This document shows positions 7,967 to 16,352 of a DNA stretch of 38,839 bases, piece by piece (the stretch's first letter is position 1; every line of letters starts with the position of its first letter). The stretch is from Oscillospiraceae bacterium (GTDB lineage Bacteria > Bacillota > Clostridia > Oscillospirales > Ruminococcaceae): contig JAQUYD010000020.1 in assembly GCA_028692035.1 (NCBI GenBank), forward strand, positions 1-38,839, written 5' to 3'. A model generated the notes under the pieces. It worked only from the letters and a program-made list of their open reading frames with translations. It had not been told where the DNA came from and made no database searches. The position numbers and the translations under genes were made by a program.

Positions 7967-8482
7967 ATGAGAACGCAGCGTACCCGTCCCCGTGCAGGGC
8001 GGACAAAGAAGATCCTTCTAGCCGGCGCTGTGTCGCTGCTATTGCTGGAAGTGGCGTTTTTGGCATGGCGGTTGGTTTTTTATCAGCCGCCCTATCAGCC
8101 CCCCGCCTACGAACCGGCGGTGCAGGTAGGCGTACCCGACCCACCTGAGGGCATGGGCTACGGCCAGATCAGCGCGGAGAACGGCTTCTCCTTTTGGGTT
8201 GCAGGCGCTATGTACCAACAGGAAGACGGCTCGCTTCTGGTCTATTTGACCAATCCGGCAGACAGTGTCTGCAATATCCTATGCGAAATTACCGATCAGG
8301 ATGGCCATACGCTTTACCGCAGCGGTGCGCTTCGCCCCGGTGAATTTGTAGAACGACTGTACCCCTTAAAACAAATGGAGAACACGACGATAGAGATACA
8401 GATGAACGTCTACGCTTTTGAACCGGAAACGTGGTTCAGTGTAGGCACCATCACCTTAAACAACACATTGCACCAATGGTAA
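7967..8482 (+). CDS. Small membrane-anchored protein with SGAxRPG-type extracellular domain
   Basis: A 171-residue protein. GGAGGA at 7955-7960 supports the ATG at 7967 over the one at 7946. A basic N-terminus (MRTQRTRPRAGRTKK) and one membrane segment (about 16-38) precede a Pro-rich spacer and a beta-rich domain of about 110 residues. Its landmarks are LTNPADSVCNI, SGALRPGEF and a closing VGTITLNNTL. The same landmarks appear in the C-terminal part of the GLUG protein (2319-3818). Predicted topology is N-in, C-out. It ends the surface-protein cluster before a terminator and may be a membrane partner or chaperone for the secreted pair. I know of no described family. Confidence 0.7.
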   Translation: MRTQRTRPRAGRTKKILLAGAVSLLLLEVAFLAWRLVFYQPPYQPPAYEPAVQVGVPDPPEGMGYGQISAENGFSFWVAGAMYQQEDGSLLVYLTNPADSVCNILCEITDQDGHTLYRSGALRPGEFVERLYPLKQMENTTIEIQMNVYAFEPETWFSVGTITLNNTLHQW

Positions 8483-8581
8483 TCCTCCGGTATGGCGTCA
8501 AACCCTGCCATTCCAGCAAAATGGGGTTGCCATACGCAGTAACAACGCGGTTCTGCTTTAAAAGACGGGCGCCAGCTTTTT

Positions 8582-8602
8582 GCCGGTAGCCCGGCTTTTT
8601 TT
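8582..8602 (+). terminator. Terminator closing the surface-protein cluster
   Basis: A short GC stem GCCGG-TAGC-CCGGC (8582-8595) is followed by seven T residues. The rest of 8483-8768 holds no convincing gene. A small AGCC/GGCT hairpin lies just upstream of the next ribosome binding site. Confidence 0.75.
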
Positions 8603-8768
8603 GCCTTTATGCAGAACATACCGCAGAGGGGGCTTTTGATATGTATGCCGCAAGCGGGTGCTTGGACAAAGGGACAATTTTTCTCTTCTCCACTTCCCTC
8701 CCGGTTCTTGATGTGCTACTATAAGGAACATACCGAGCCTGTAAAAATGGGCTACAAGGAGGAAGTGT

Positions 8769-9776
8769 ATGGATTTTATTAAGAAGAATTGGTCCGGCCT
8801 GCTCTTGTGTTTGGCCATTGCGATCCCATCCTGGTATCTTGGCAAGATGTTTCCGGTAGTTGGCGGCCCCGTTCTGGCAATCCTCATTGGCCTTTTGGTG
8901 GCGATGGTCCCGCGCAAACCGGTATTGCAAAGCGGAATTCAATTCACCTCTAAAAAGGTCTTACAGTATGCCATTGTCCTACTCGGGTTCGACATGAACC
9001 TATTTCATATTCTGGAGGTTGGTAAGCAGTCTCTGGCCATCATCGTCGCCACAATCTCCACATCCCTAATCGTGGCCTATCTGGTCAGCCGCCTTTTAAA
9101 AATCCCCTCCAAAACGGCGATCCTCATTGGCGTTGGATCCTCCATTTGCGGCGGCTCCGCCATCGCGGCCACCGCCCCAGTTATTGATGCAGACGACGAA
9201 GACGTGGCAAAATCCATTTCGACCATCTTTCTGTTTAACGTAATCGCCGCGTTTGTTTTTCCTGCAGCCGGCATGGCGCTCGGCATGAGCGATCAGGGCT
9301 TTGGCATGTGGGCTGGCACCGCTGTAAACGACACATCCTCAGTCGTCGCGGCGGCCACCACCTGGAGCAGCGCCGCGGGCAACGACACCGCCCTGACATT
9401 GGCGACCATCGTCAAGCTCACCCGTACCTTGGCAATCATCCCCATTACCTTTGTGCTGGCTTTATACCGTTCCCGTAAAGAAAAACAAAAGGCCAAAGGC
9501 AATTTTAGCCTGGCAAAGATTTTTCCCTGGTTTATCCTGTTCTTCCTGCTGGCTGCCGTCATCAGCACAGTGACCGGCATGCCCGCATCCATCAGCAAGC
9601 CGATCGTCAGCTGCGGCAAATTTTTGATTACTATGGCCATGGCGGCCATTGGACTAAATACCAATCTGGTCAGCCTCGTCAAAAATGGTGGCAAGCCCAT
9701 CCTTTTGGGGCTATGCTGCTGGGCAGCCGTCGCTTTTGTATCGTTGGGAATGCAGATTCTGCTCAAACTCTGGTAA
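8769..9776 (+). CDS. yeiH: YeiH-family (UPF0324) putative sulfate exporter
   Basis: A 335-residue polytopic membrane protein of the usual family length, with about ten hydrophobic segments. Family landmarks seen are GPVLAILIGLLVA near the N-terminus, GVGSSICGGSAIAA around 120, and GMWAGTAVNDTSSVVAA around 180. AAGGAGGAAG lies just upstream of the ATG. UPF0324/PSE proteins are annotated as putative sulfate exporters, largely by inference; the substrate is not proven. In many bacteria a LysR regulator lies alongside, but none is here. It stands alone between two terminators. Confidence 0.9.
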   Translation: MDFIKKNWSGLLLCLAIAIPSWYLGKMFPVVGGPVLAILIGLLVAMVPRKPVLQSGIQFTSKKVLQYAIVLLGFDMNLFHILEVGKQSLAIIVATISTSLIVAYLVSRLLKIPSKTAILIGVGSSICGGSAIAATAPVIDADDEDVAKSISTIFLFNVIAAFVFPAAGMALGMSDQGFGMWAGTAVNDTSSVVAAATTWSSAAGNDTALTLATIVKLTRTLAIIPITFVLALYRSRKEKQKAKGNFSLAKIFPWFILFFLLAAVISTVTGMPASISKPIVSCGKFLITMAMAAIGLNTNLVSLVKNGGKPILLGLCCWAAVAFVSLGMQILLKLW

Positions 9777-9788
9777 ACGAATAAAAAA

Positions 9789-9817
9789 ACGGAGGGATAA
9801 AATCCCCCCGTTTTTTA
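9789..9817 (+). terminator. Bidirectional terminator between convergent genes
   Basis: The stem ACGGAGGGA / TCCCCCCGT (one mismatch) is flanked by A-run and T-run, so it can stop the transporter transcript and the convergent Cys-rich gene. Confidence 0.85.
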
Positions 9818-9832
9818 TTGGAAAATCAATTT

Positions 9833-10054
9833 TTATTCTTCCCGCGGCATGGCGCCGGAACATTTTTTATAGTGACGTAGCATCTGGGCAAAGGCTTCCC
9901 CACTCATCTCATCGAATTTTTCCGCTGCCACCACTCCCATGCAGGCGGTCAAGATTCCCCCCGCCTGATGCACCATAATGCACTCCGTGCATTTTCCATG
10001 GCGCGGGCATTTGACAGTACAAGGGCAGTTTGGGTTCTGTTGAATGGATGACAT
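9833..10054 (-). CDS. Small cysteine-rich protein, likely metal-binding
   Basis: A 73-residue protein. AAAGGA nine bases before the ATG at 10054 favours this start over the ATG at 10060 and the longer upstream frame. Near the N-terminus the motif CPCTVKCPRHGKCTEC (C-x-C-x3-C-x5-C-x2-C) is followed by a His and further Cys residues. Similar small Clostridia proteins with a C.RHGKC..C core are known but functionally uncharacterised; Zn or Fe-S binding is plausible. It is transcribed towards the transporter gene. Confidence 0.65.
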   Translation of the reverse strand: MSSIQQNPNCPCTVKCPRHGKCTECIMVHQAGGILTACMGVVAAEKFDEMSGEAFAQMLRHYKKCSGAMPREE

Positions 10055-10162
10055 CCCCATCGATCCTTTCTTTGCAAAGACGCTTGCGGCATTTGATATT
10101 GTTTTCATTTTATCACGACTGTGTGTTCCAATGTACACGTTTTTTGAAAATTTCTGTTAAAA

Positions 10163-10579
10163 TTACAAGTGGATCCCCATAACATCTCGATAATAGGAGA
10201 TGGCCTTGTGCATAAAATCCTCTGTCACATTGAAATATTCCGCCAAATCCCAGATTTCTACCGTTCCGCGGGAAAGGCAGGCCCGCAGTTCTTGTAGTGG
10301 GATATACTGCAAAATAGCCGCCCGGTCCGCCCGATGTTCCGCCCTCTCTTTTAACGGGTACGGGCTTGCAGGCGTATAGAATGCGCCCGCATCAAAATGC
10401 CCTTTTTCATGGATCAGGATCGTGTATTCCTCGGCGCAACCGTCGATTTTACTTTGATCGATTCCTACCACCTTCTCATCTGCCAAAGCAATGCTTTTGC
10501 TATGCTGAAAACGATAAGGCAAAACGGTGATATTCTCTTTTTCCAAATCTTTGTAGACCTGATTCAGATCATGTTTCAT
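10163..10579 (-). CDS. ImmA/IrrE-type metallopeptidase
   Basis: A 138-residue protein with the zinc-protease motif HEKGH around residue 76 (YTILIHEKGHFDAGAF) and a downstream acidic helix ERAEHRADRAAIL that supplies the third ligand in ImmA-like proteins. The start is taken at ATG 10579, with AGGAG 11 bases upstream. ImmA/IrrE proteases typically cleave or derepress XRE-type phage or mobile-element repressors. Here the only XRE repressor is at 23446-23793, beyond the far end of the virus-like operon. The gene lies downstream of the operon terminator, transcribed in the same direction. Its role in inducing the particle genes is inferred. Confidence 0.75.
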   Translation of the reverse strand: MKHDLNQVYKDLEKENITVLPYRFQHSKSIALADEKVVGIDQSKIDGCAEEYTILIHEKGHFDAGAFYTPASPYPLKERAEHRADRAAILQYIPLQELRACLSRGTVEIWDLAEYFNVTEDFMHKAISYYRDVMGIHL

Positions 10580-10788
10580 TCGCTGTCTTTCTCCTGTTGT
10601 CATCCGTCGAGGGGAAATTTTTCTTCCAGCTTTATCCTACCAAAGAATCTGTCCTATAAAACGTACAGCAAAGCCTTCCATAAAAAACGGGGGCTCTTGT
10701 GTTTGCAGCGCATTTCGTTCATTCATGGTAATCTTGCCAATATCCAGCCGCTTGTCGCGTGTCATAGCCGGCTTTTTTCGCAAAATTG

Positions 10789-10820
10789 AAAAGGCCCTGG
10801 ACGCGTTTCCAGGGCCTTTT
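10789..10820 (-). terminator. Terminator of the virus-like structural operon
   Basis: A 12-bp perfect stem (10789-10800 with 10809-10820), loop ACGCGTTT, flanked by A and T runs, sits 12 bases after the last fibre gene. Between it and the ImmA-like gene (10604-10788) no gene is evident. Confidence 0.88.
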
Positions 10821-10831
10821 CTTTTCCGTTC

Positions 10832-12526
10832 CTAATAGATTTCCGCGTCCATGGTAATCTGGAACTCGCCGTAACCGGCATAACCCGATCTCTGACTTGC
10901 AGCGTTTGACACCGTAAAAATAATCCTGGTCCCATTGAGTGAAGTGGTTGCCGTCACATTTGCCCAAGTGCCTTGATTGATGACCGCGCCGCTTACGCTG
11001 CTTGGCACGGTAGGTACCACCCGCATCCCATCATTTGTGTAGCCGAAATAATGGTACGCGGACCCCGCCGTGGCCGATGTCGGCATCCACCCGGTTACCA
11101 AAGTCCGTACCTTGTAGTACCGCTGGCACAACGCCAATTCTTCCGCGTATGGCCGCGGTGCAAAGGCCGTCGCCTGCTCCCCAGCTTCCAGCTGCACCTT
11201 GGCCAGATAAAACACATCTCCGGACTGGATGCTGCCGCCTCGCAAAAGCGTAAAATACATCTTTCCGGCAGCTGTTAGGCCGGCGCTCGAAAGGGTGTAA
11301 CGCTGCCACTGGCTGCTGATCACGTATTCCGCCGACGCGCTGGTTGTAGCATCGTAGCTATCCGGGCTTAGGATGGCGCTCAGCGTAACCTCCCGGCTGC
11401 TCTTGGCATAGAAAGATCCGGTCAGCGCCGGGAATACGCCGGTCAGCTCCACAACTGTGCCAAGATTGATCCAACCCGCCGCCGTACAGGTGATCTTCAT
11501 GCAGATTCCCATCTCCGGGTCGTTGTGTTTTTCGACCGTATATTGGGCGGTCGAAGTCTGATGCATAATATATCTGTCCGCTGTGTAGGCGTTTGACCCG
11601 ATGGCCGTCAGGGATTCTCCCCGCTGCCACACCTGCATATCGCCGTTAATGACCAGGTTTCCCCCGGGCAGCCCGTTCCATTTGGACTTTTCCCCCGGGG
11701 ACACAAACACCCGCGCGGCCGTCTCGGTGATGTCGTCGGCGCTGGAGGATCCGGTCGGCACCTGTACGTTTCCGTTCTCATCCGGCAAAATCCCGTTGAC
11801 CGATGACACGCTGCCTGCATCCCCTTTTGGTCCTTGCGCCAGAAATCCAGTCTTTTGATAAACACCTTGTGTCTGGTTCCACTGATACCAATAGCCGTCC
11901 TCTCCCACATAGGGGCTTTTCCCTTCCGCACCATAGGCGGAAACACCGCTGTCCTCATAGGCCGCGGCAGCCGCGTCGTACAAAAACCAATGCCCGTTTT
12001 CCCCTACGTAAGGGCCCTTTTGGACTGCGGCCTGGGCCGCCTGTGCGTCCGTTGCAGCAGAAGCCGCGGCAGCCGTAGCTTGCTGTGCCGCCAGGATTGC
12101 CTCCCCGGTATATTTCTGCGCCTGTGACAGCGAGGCAGCCAGCGTATCCGGTGTGGGCACATAACTGCCATAGGCCGCCGCTTTGACCATAATCTCCCGC
12201 CCGTCAAACTTGATAACCTCAGCGCCATCTGCACTGATGCCAACCACTGTCAGTTGAATTTTTCCCGGTACCGCCGTACAGTCCCCATCCACTTCCCAAT
12301 AAACGGTTAGGCAGTCCTCTCCCACCTGTGCCGTCAGCGCCTTACTGATAAATGTATCCCGCTCGCTTGCCAGCTGGATTGACCAGTGCAGCGCCGTAAG
12401 GTCAACCTGTCCGTATTGCAGCGGCAGAACAATTGGGATCTGGTCGACACCTGTTTCCCCTTGGGTAAACAGGTAATCCAACGGCTGTGTATTGATGATT
12501 TTCTTTTCGTTTGCCCTTATTTCCAT
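10832..12526 (-). CDS. Receptor-binding/fibre protein, BppU-like N-terminus
   Basis: A 564-residue structural protein, last in the operon. The N-terminal ~115 residues resemble the baseplate upper protein (BppU) attachment domain. An Ala/Gln-rich helical segment (about 130-165) follows, then two copies of a YVGENGHWF/YVGEDGYWY module. A short collagen-like QGPKGDAG and the linker VNGILPDENGNVQVP come next, as found in tail fibres. The C-terminal ~270 residues start with LVINGDMQVWQRG and look like a jelly-roll carbohydrate-binding domain. It probably binds the host-cell surface at the tip of the particle. GGGGGGATCAG precedes the ATG. A strong terminator follows. Confidence 0.8.
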   Translation of the reverse strand: MEIRANEKKIINTQPLDYLFTQGETGVDQIPIVLPLQYGQVDLTALHWSIQLASERDTFISKALTAQVGEDCLTVYWEVDGDCTAVPGKIQLTVVGISADGAEVIKFDGREIMVKAAAYGSYVPTPDTLAASLSQAQKYTGEAILAAQQATAAAASAATDAQAAQAAVQKGPYVGENGHWFLYDAAAAAYEDSGVSAYGAEGKSPYVGEDGYWYQWNQTQGVYQKTGFLAQGPKGDAGSVSSVNGILPDENGNVQVPTGSSSADDITETAARVFVSPGEKSKWNGLPGGNLVINGDMQVWQRGESLTAIGSNAYTADRYIMHQTSTAQYTVEKHNDPEMGICMKITCTAAGWINLGTVVELTGVFPALTGSFYAKSSREVTLSAILSPDSYDATTSASAEYVISSQWQRYTLSSAGLTAAGKMYFTLLRGGSIQSGDVFYLAKVQLEAGEQATAFAPRPYAEELALCQRYYKVRTLVTGWMPTSATAGSAYHYFGYTNDGMRVVPTVPSSVSGAVINQGTWANVTATTSLNGTRIIFTVSNAASQRSGYAGYGEFQITMDAEIY

Positions 12527-12538
12527 CTGATCCCCCCT

Positions 12539-13102
12539 TTATGCCTGGCTTGCGTCCATGTTGTACCAATTTCCGCTGTTATAATAGCTGGATTTAAACT
12601 GTAATTTCCCGGTAGATGCCACACGGAACTGGATCGTCCGGCTAGACGGGCTGGCTTGATCCTTCACTGCACCGGCCTTGACCCCTGTGGCCGCCATCGT
12701 TAAATTTGCCGCGCCATTAAAGCTGCCGGAGGCGGTCACATCCCCCGTCAAACCGATAGCCCGTGCGGTAGCCAGCCGCTCGGCCTGATCCGCATGGCTG
12801 GCATTCGCAGCGTTTGCCGCATTGGTGGCCGTCGTTGCTTTGGTGGCGGTATCCGCGTGAAAACCTGCCTTCGGCTGGCCAATGGGAAACAGCACCACAT
12901 AAGTACCGCTGTCTTTTGCCAAGAACACCCTGTCCCCCGCATGAAAAACGGCAAAACTGTTGCAGCAATATTTTTTTTGGCTAGGCGTGTTCTGATCGGC
13001 GAACAATAGGGTCACACCGTCCTCATACACCTGGGCAATCGTGGCAAAGCAAGCCTCTTCCGGCCGGCTTTCCCGGATTTCCTGTTCTTCTTGATATATC
13101 AT
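12539..13102 (-). CDS. Tail-fibre-like protein with phage fibre repeat
   Basis: A 187-residue protein starting at the ATG at 13102, whose ATGA overlaps the stop of the upstream gene; AAGGAG at 13115-13120 is 12 bases away. The longer open frame upstream is a shadow. N-terminal ~75 residues form a small beta domain. An Ala/Asn/Thr-rich stretch (TATKATTATNAANAANASHA) leads into a tail-fibre repeat (LTGDVTASGSFNGAANLTM), and the C-terminus resembles the closing motif of fibre/tail proteins (YYNSGNWYNM). It is probably a minor fibre or adaptor between the hub and the receptor-binding protein. Confidence 0.75.
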   Translation of the reverse strand: MIYQEEQEIRESRPEEACFATIAQVYEDGVTLLFADQNTPSQKKYCCNSFAVFHAGDRVFLAKDSGTYVVLFPIGQPKAGFHADTATKATTATNAANAANASHADQAERLATARAIGLTGDVTASGSFNGAANLTMAATGVKAGAVKDQASPSSRTIQFRVASTGKLQFKSSYYNSGNWYNMDASQA

Positions 13103-14148
13103 AGATACAATATTCTCCTTAAGGTGTGTTCCATCAACCCGCCGGGTACAAGCTCCATCGCCCACCCCGTCTCCTGGTAAACGCCTGGCGCCAGATCCCC
13201 CTCTAGCGCCAGGATGTCCGCGCATTGATGGACCGGATTCAACGCCGTTTGGATCACGGTGGTCTCGGTGGCTGCCATGGATTGCCAGCGCAGCCGGTCC
13301 GCATATTTTTGCAATGCAGCGAGGCTCCCCACATTGTCCAGTTTCACCGGCGGCGCCATAACCCGCCCCTGCCGGGATACCGATAGCGCCGAGTTGGGAT
13401 CATCGTTGATCGAGACTGCCTGCATCATAGCCTTGATTTCCGGATTCTGGCACTGGACCACAAACACATTGCACACATCAAACAGGTCGTCCTCCTGCGT
13501 AAACGCTTCTTTTACCAGCCCATATCCCGCTTCCCGGCCCGGTCCGTACCAATGCCGGATATTCTTTATCCCCGGCTCCAAAACCGGCCCGATCCGGGCA
13601 ATCCCATCGGCGTCAAACCACAGGGATTGATAGCTGATCTCATCCAGCAGGCTGTTGATGATATCCAGCACCGAAGTGCCAATCTCCCAGTCCTCCCGGT
13701 CGGTAGCAAATGTCTCTGCCGACTCCTCCACTATCGCCGATCGGATCCCGCACCGCTGCAAAAGCGATTGAATGCGGTCGGTATACCGTTCTCCCGCTGG
13801 CAAAAACAGCCTTTCCTCCAAGCGGGTGCGGCGGGCCAAAAAACAAAGGTCGTACCCTTCGCACCGGCTAAATTGCCGCCCGCCCTCCCGGATCCTGCGC
13901 GCCGATGTGAGGATAAACTGCCCCAGCGGATATTCTTCTCCGCCCAGAATCAGGACAGGACGCAGCCGGTCGCCTAGCCGATCCATTTGTTTTGGCAAAA
14001 CAAGATCCCCCGTAAACACCTGCTTGATGGCTCTGCGCGCGTCCATGGAAACCGCCGCGTGCCCGGCCGATTCAGCCTCGGCGTATTTCGTGCTGCCGCG
14101 CAGGATATCATAGCGCAGTTGAAAGGATCTTACCGGGTCAAACTTCAT
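13099..14148 (-). CDS. Baseplate-hub-like structural protein
   Basis: A 349-residue protein. The ATG at 14148 has GGGGGG six bases upstream and is preferred over the ATG at 14154. Beta-rich N-terminal sequence (PVRSFQLRYDILRGSTKY, VFTGDLVLPKQMD, EYPLGQFILTS) followed by SVLDIINSLLDEISYQSLWFDADG resembles the hub (gp27/gp44-like) proteins of Firmicutes phages. It overlaps the FN3-rich gene by a few bases and the next gene by ATGA, so it belongs to one tightly coupled virion operon. The exact family was not recognised; a role at the particle vertex is inferred from order. Confidence 0.6.
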   Translation of the reverse strand: MKFDPVRSFQLRYDILRGSTKYAEAESAGHAAVSMDARRAIKQVFTGDLVLPKQMDRLGDRLRPVLILGGEEYPLGQFILTSARRIREGGRQFSRCEGYDLCFLARRTRLEERLFLPAGERYTDRIQSLLQRCGIRSAIVEESAETFATDREDWEIGTSVLDIINSLLDEISYQSLWFDADGIARIGPVLEPGIKNIRHWYGPGREAGYGLVKEAFTQEDDLFDVCNVFVVQCQNPEIKAMMQAVSINDDPNSALSVSRQGRVMAPPVKLDNVGSLAALQKYADRLRWQSMAATETTVIQTALNPVHQCADILALEGDLAPGVYQETGWAMELVPGGLMEHTLRRILYL

Positions 14149-16204
14149 CTGCATCCCCCCATTCTATTTCGGTAATCCAGAACGTGACATCCGAGCTGCG
14201 TTTAAAATCTACGGTTATCCCGTCCAAAATGCCGAACAGACAGTATCCCCATTGATCCTTATAAATCACAGGGCCACCCAACAGCGCCTGCAAAGGTTGC
14301 AGCTGCCCGTTATCCAGAATCGAAAACGCCATACGGTGCCGCCGGTTTTTTGCTTGGGCGATTTCTGCCACTGGCAGATCAATCCCGTAGTAATGCTGAT
14401 ATGCCACCTGCGCGGCACTTTCCAGCTGGTGAATTGGCGGCCCATCCCGGCGCACTGCAAGGGGGATCCACGCCACATCGTCCCGGCCGCTGATCGCCGC
14501 GCCGGACATTGTGAAAAACTCGGTAAGCGGCCCGCTTGTCACATAATGGCCACCTTCTACTGCGCCAATGACTTCATATTGGTGTTTTCCCGCACATCGC
14601 CGGTCGCTATACTCCTGTTTCCTGGTGGAGCCGATCATCACACCGTCCCTCTTGATCAGATAATCGGAAAAATTGCCGGTGGCTGTCCAGGAAAGTCGAA
14701 TCTCATTTCCGACCTTTCTGCTGGTCAGCCGGATGCTCCCCGTGCCACCGTTTTTGACCGTGATTGATGCCTGCGCCCACTCAGACCATAGCCCAAAGCT
14801 ATTTTGAACCCGCACAGCGGCTAAATGGTTTCCATCAGCCAGATAGGACGGGCACCGCCACTGCTTTTCTCCCCCATATTGCTCTTTTGAATCAAAGCCG
14901 CCCACCTTCACCTGGTATCCCTGCTGATCTGCCGCCTGCCAGAGAATCAGGGGCCGCGGTGCCGGGTCCACCTGGCTAATCACCGGCGCTGGGGGCCTTG
15001 CCCGCACAACGATGGACGCCGGATCGCTCCACTCGCCCCAGACACCATCGCTGTTGGCCGTCCGCACCTGCCAGAACACCTTTCCGGAGGGCAAGGTATC
15101 CTGTGGGATGTCCGCTTGCGTTTGATCGCCGACAGCTGCGGCAAGGCTTACCCACGCTTCTTCGCCGGTTCGGTACTGTAATTCATACTGGCTTTGCGCT
15201 GTGCCGGTGGCGATTACATGCTTCCAGTAAAACGTCTGCGGTAGATTGCCATCCACATAGCCAAGATCCGGCCGCAGACCAGTCGGTTTGGATAGGCTGT
15301 CCACGGTGGTCAGCGTCATCCAGTCGGACCAGTCGCTCCAAATCCCATCGTTGGACTGTACCCGCACGCACCAATCCACGCTTCCCTCTGCGGGGAAGGT
15401 GTTTTTCGGCACCGTATGGCTTTCTTCCCCGCTGGTCACGGAGCTCTCTTGATAGGCACTCTCCCCCGTCACCCGCCAGCGGAACTGATACGCCTGCTGC
15501 CGCACTGGTTGTGCCACCGCTGTATCGTTTGCCCAAAAACGCCACCGAAACACGTTGGCCGCTTTATCGTTTACAAACCCCGATTTAGGTGCGCAATCTT
15601 TGGCGGCGGGGATCACATCCTCATAGGTACAGACTATGTAGGGCCGGTTTTCTCCCGTGTGGGACTGAACCGTCATGCTCGCCTTCGCCGTGTATCGGTT
15701 TCCCGTATACAGCCCACCGGTGCAGCCCGCCCACACATTGGGTTTTCGCTGGGCGTATCCAACTTTTACAAAATTCGATAGCCGCCCGTCGTAGCCCTCG
15801 ACCGTCCCAATCAGGTTGTATTGGTTCTTCGTCAGGTCCGTTAGTTCCCCAATGCCGGCGTCGGACACGCCGACCTCGAACAATTCGCTGATGCCGTCGT
15901 CATATCCGAATACAAACCGCCCGGATTTGATCGTCCCAGAAGAAGAGGACGACGTCCCTGTGACATAGACATACTGCTTTACCTGTACCAGCCGCTTTTT
16001 CTGATATTGGGCCGACAGCGGGTATCGCGCATTGAACCACGATTCACTTTCCGCGTAAAGAAAATAGTCATACCCGTCATAGGTAAAGGAAAACTGTTCT
16101 AAGGATGCCAGGCTCGCCCCGCGAACGGTGTCGGCCAGCTCCCCATTGACATAGTTTTCTGTCCAGCTATCCCCGGCATAGATCGTCTCGTTATACTGCG
16201 CCAC
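14138..16204 (-). CDS. Large FN3-rich virion protein with WSxWS-like motifs
   Basis: A 688-residue protein starting at GTG 16204 behind AGGGAGGAAAC. The N-terminal ~200 residues are a beta-rich domain. About 200-560 contains fibronectin-III-like modules, three of which end in tryptophan motifs (DGIWSDWSDW, DGVWGEWSD, FGLWSEWAQ). The C-terminal ~130 residues (AWIPLAVRRDGPP, SILDNGQLQPLQALLGG, VTFWITEIEWGD) resemble the end domain of distal-tail or baseplate proteins. It follows the tail-terminator-like gene where a tape measure would be expected, but it lacks the long helical, membrane-segment-bearing character of one. It is probably a stalk or spike protein connecting the particle to the fibre proteins. 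Confidence 0.7.
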   Translation of the reverse strand: MAQYNETIYAGDSWTENYVNGELADTVRGASLASLEQFSFTYDGYDYFLYAESESWFNARYPLSAQYQKKRLVQVKQYVYVTGTSSSSSGTIKSGRFVFGYDDGISELFEVGVSDAGIGELTDLTKNQYNLIGTVEGYDGRLSNFVKVGYAQRKPNVWAGCTGGLYTGNRYTAKASMTVQSHTGENRPYIVCTYEDVIPAAKDCAPKSGFVNDKAANVFRWRFWANDTAVAQPVRQQAYQFRWRVTGESAYQESSVTSGEESHTVPKNTFPAEGSVDWCVRVQSNDGIWSDWSDWMTLTTVDSLSKPTGLRPDLGYVDGNLPQTFYWKHVIATGTAQSQYELQYRTGEEAWVSLAAAVGDQTQADIPQDTLPSGKVFWQVRTANSDGVWGEWSDPASIVVRARPPAPVISQVDPAPRPLILWQAADQQGYQVKVGGFDSKEQYGGEKQWRCPSYLADGNHLAAVRVQNSFGLWSEWAQASITVKNGGTGSIRLTSRKVGNEIRLSWTATGNFSDYLIKRDGVMIGSTRKQEYSDRRCAGKHQYEVIGAVEGGHYVTSGPLTEFFTMSGAAISGRDDVAWIPLAVRRDGPPIHQLESAAQVAYQHYYGIDLPVAEIAQAKNRRHRMAFSILDNGQLQPLQALLGGPVIYKDQWGYCLFGILDGITVDFKRSSDVTFWITEIEWGDADEV

Positions 16205-16340
16205 GTTGTTTCCTCCCTACATAGCCGGCCCGATACAGAAGGCGCTCATTGTTCTTTTGCTTTTGCACTGCGTTTTCGGTCTCCCTGCCCCTGTCCAATT
16301 TTTCATTTGTCCGTTCTTCCCCTTGGATGTTCTGTTCCAA
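16191..16340 (-). CDS. Short basic/acidic coiled protein (49 aa), TTG start
   Basis: AAGGAGG (16347-16353, overlapping the stop of the upstream gene) is six bases before TTG 16340. The frame reads MEQNIQGEERTNEKLDRGRE and continues to a stop at 16191, overlapping the start of the FN3-rich gene by 14 bases. The composition (Glu, Lys, Arg, Gln, Asn) fits a short helix. Position between tail-terminator-like and stalk genes fits a small virion or assembly factor. A competing 60-residue frame (16217-16399) lacks a ribosome binding site. No family recognised. Confidence 0.55.
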   Translation of the reverse strand: MEQNIQGEERTNEKLDRGRETENAVQKQKNNERLLYRAGYVGRKQRGAV

Positions 16341-16352
16341 TCAACCCCTCCT

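Noticed and set aside
8610-8781. Plus-strand 57-codon frame upstream of the transporter
   Set aside because: No ribosome binding site, unlikely composition, and it crosses the transporter start; considered chance.
10604-10788. Attachment site for the virus-like element
   Set aside because: No tRNA gene, no integrase and no repeat shared with the region near 23794-23853 was noticed by eye.
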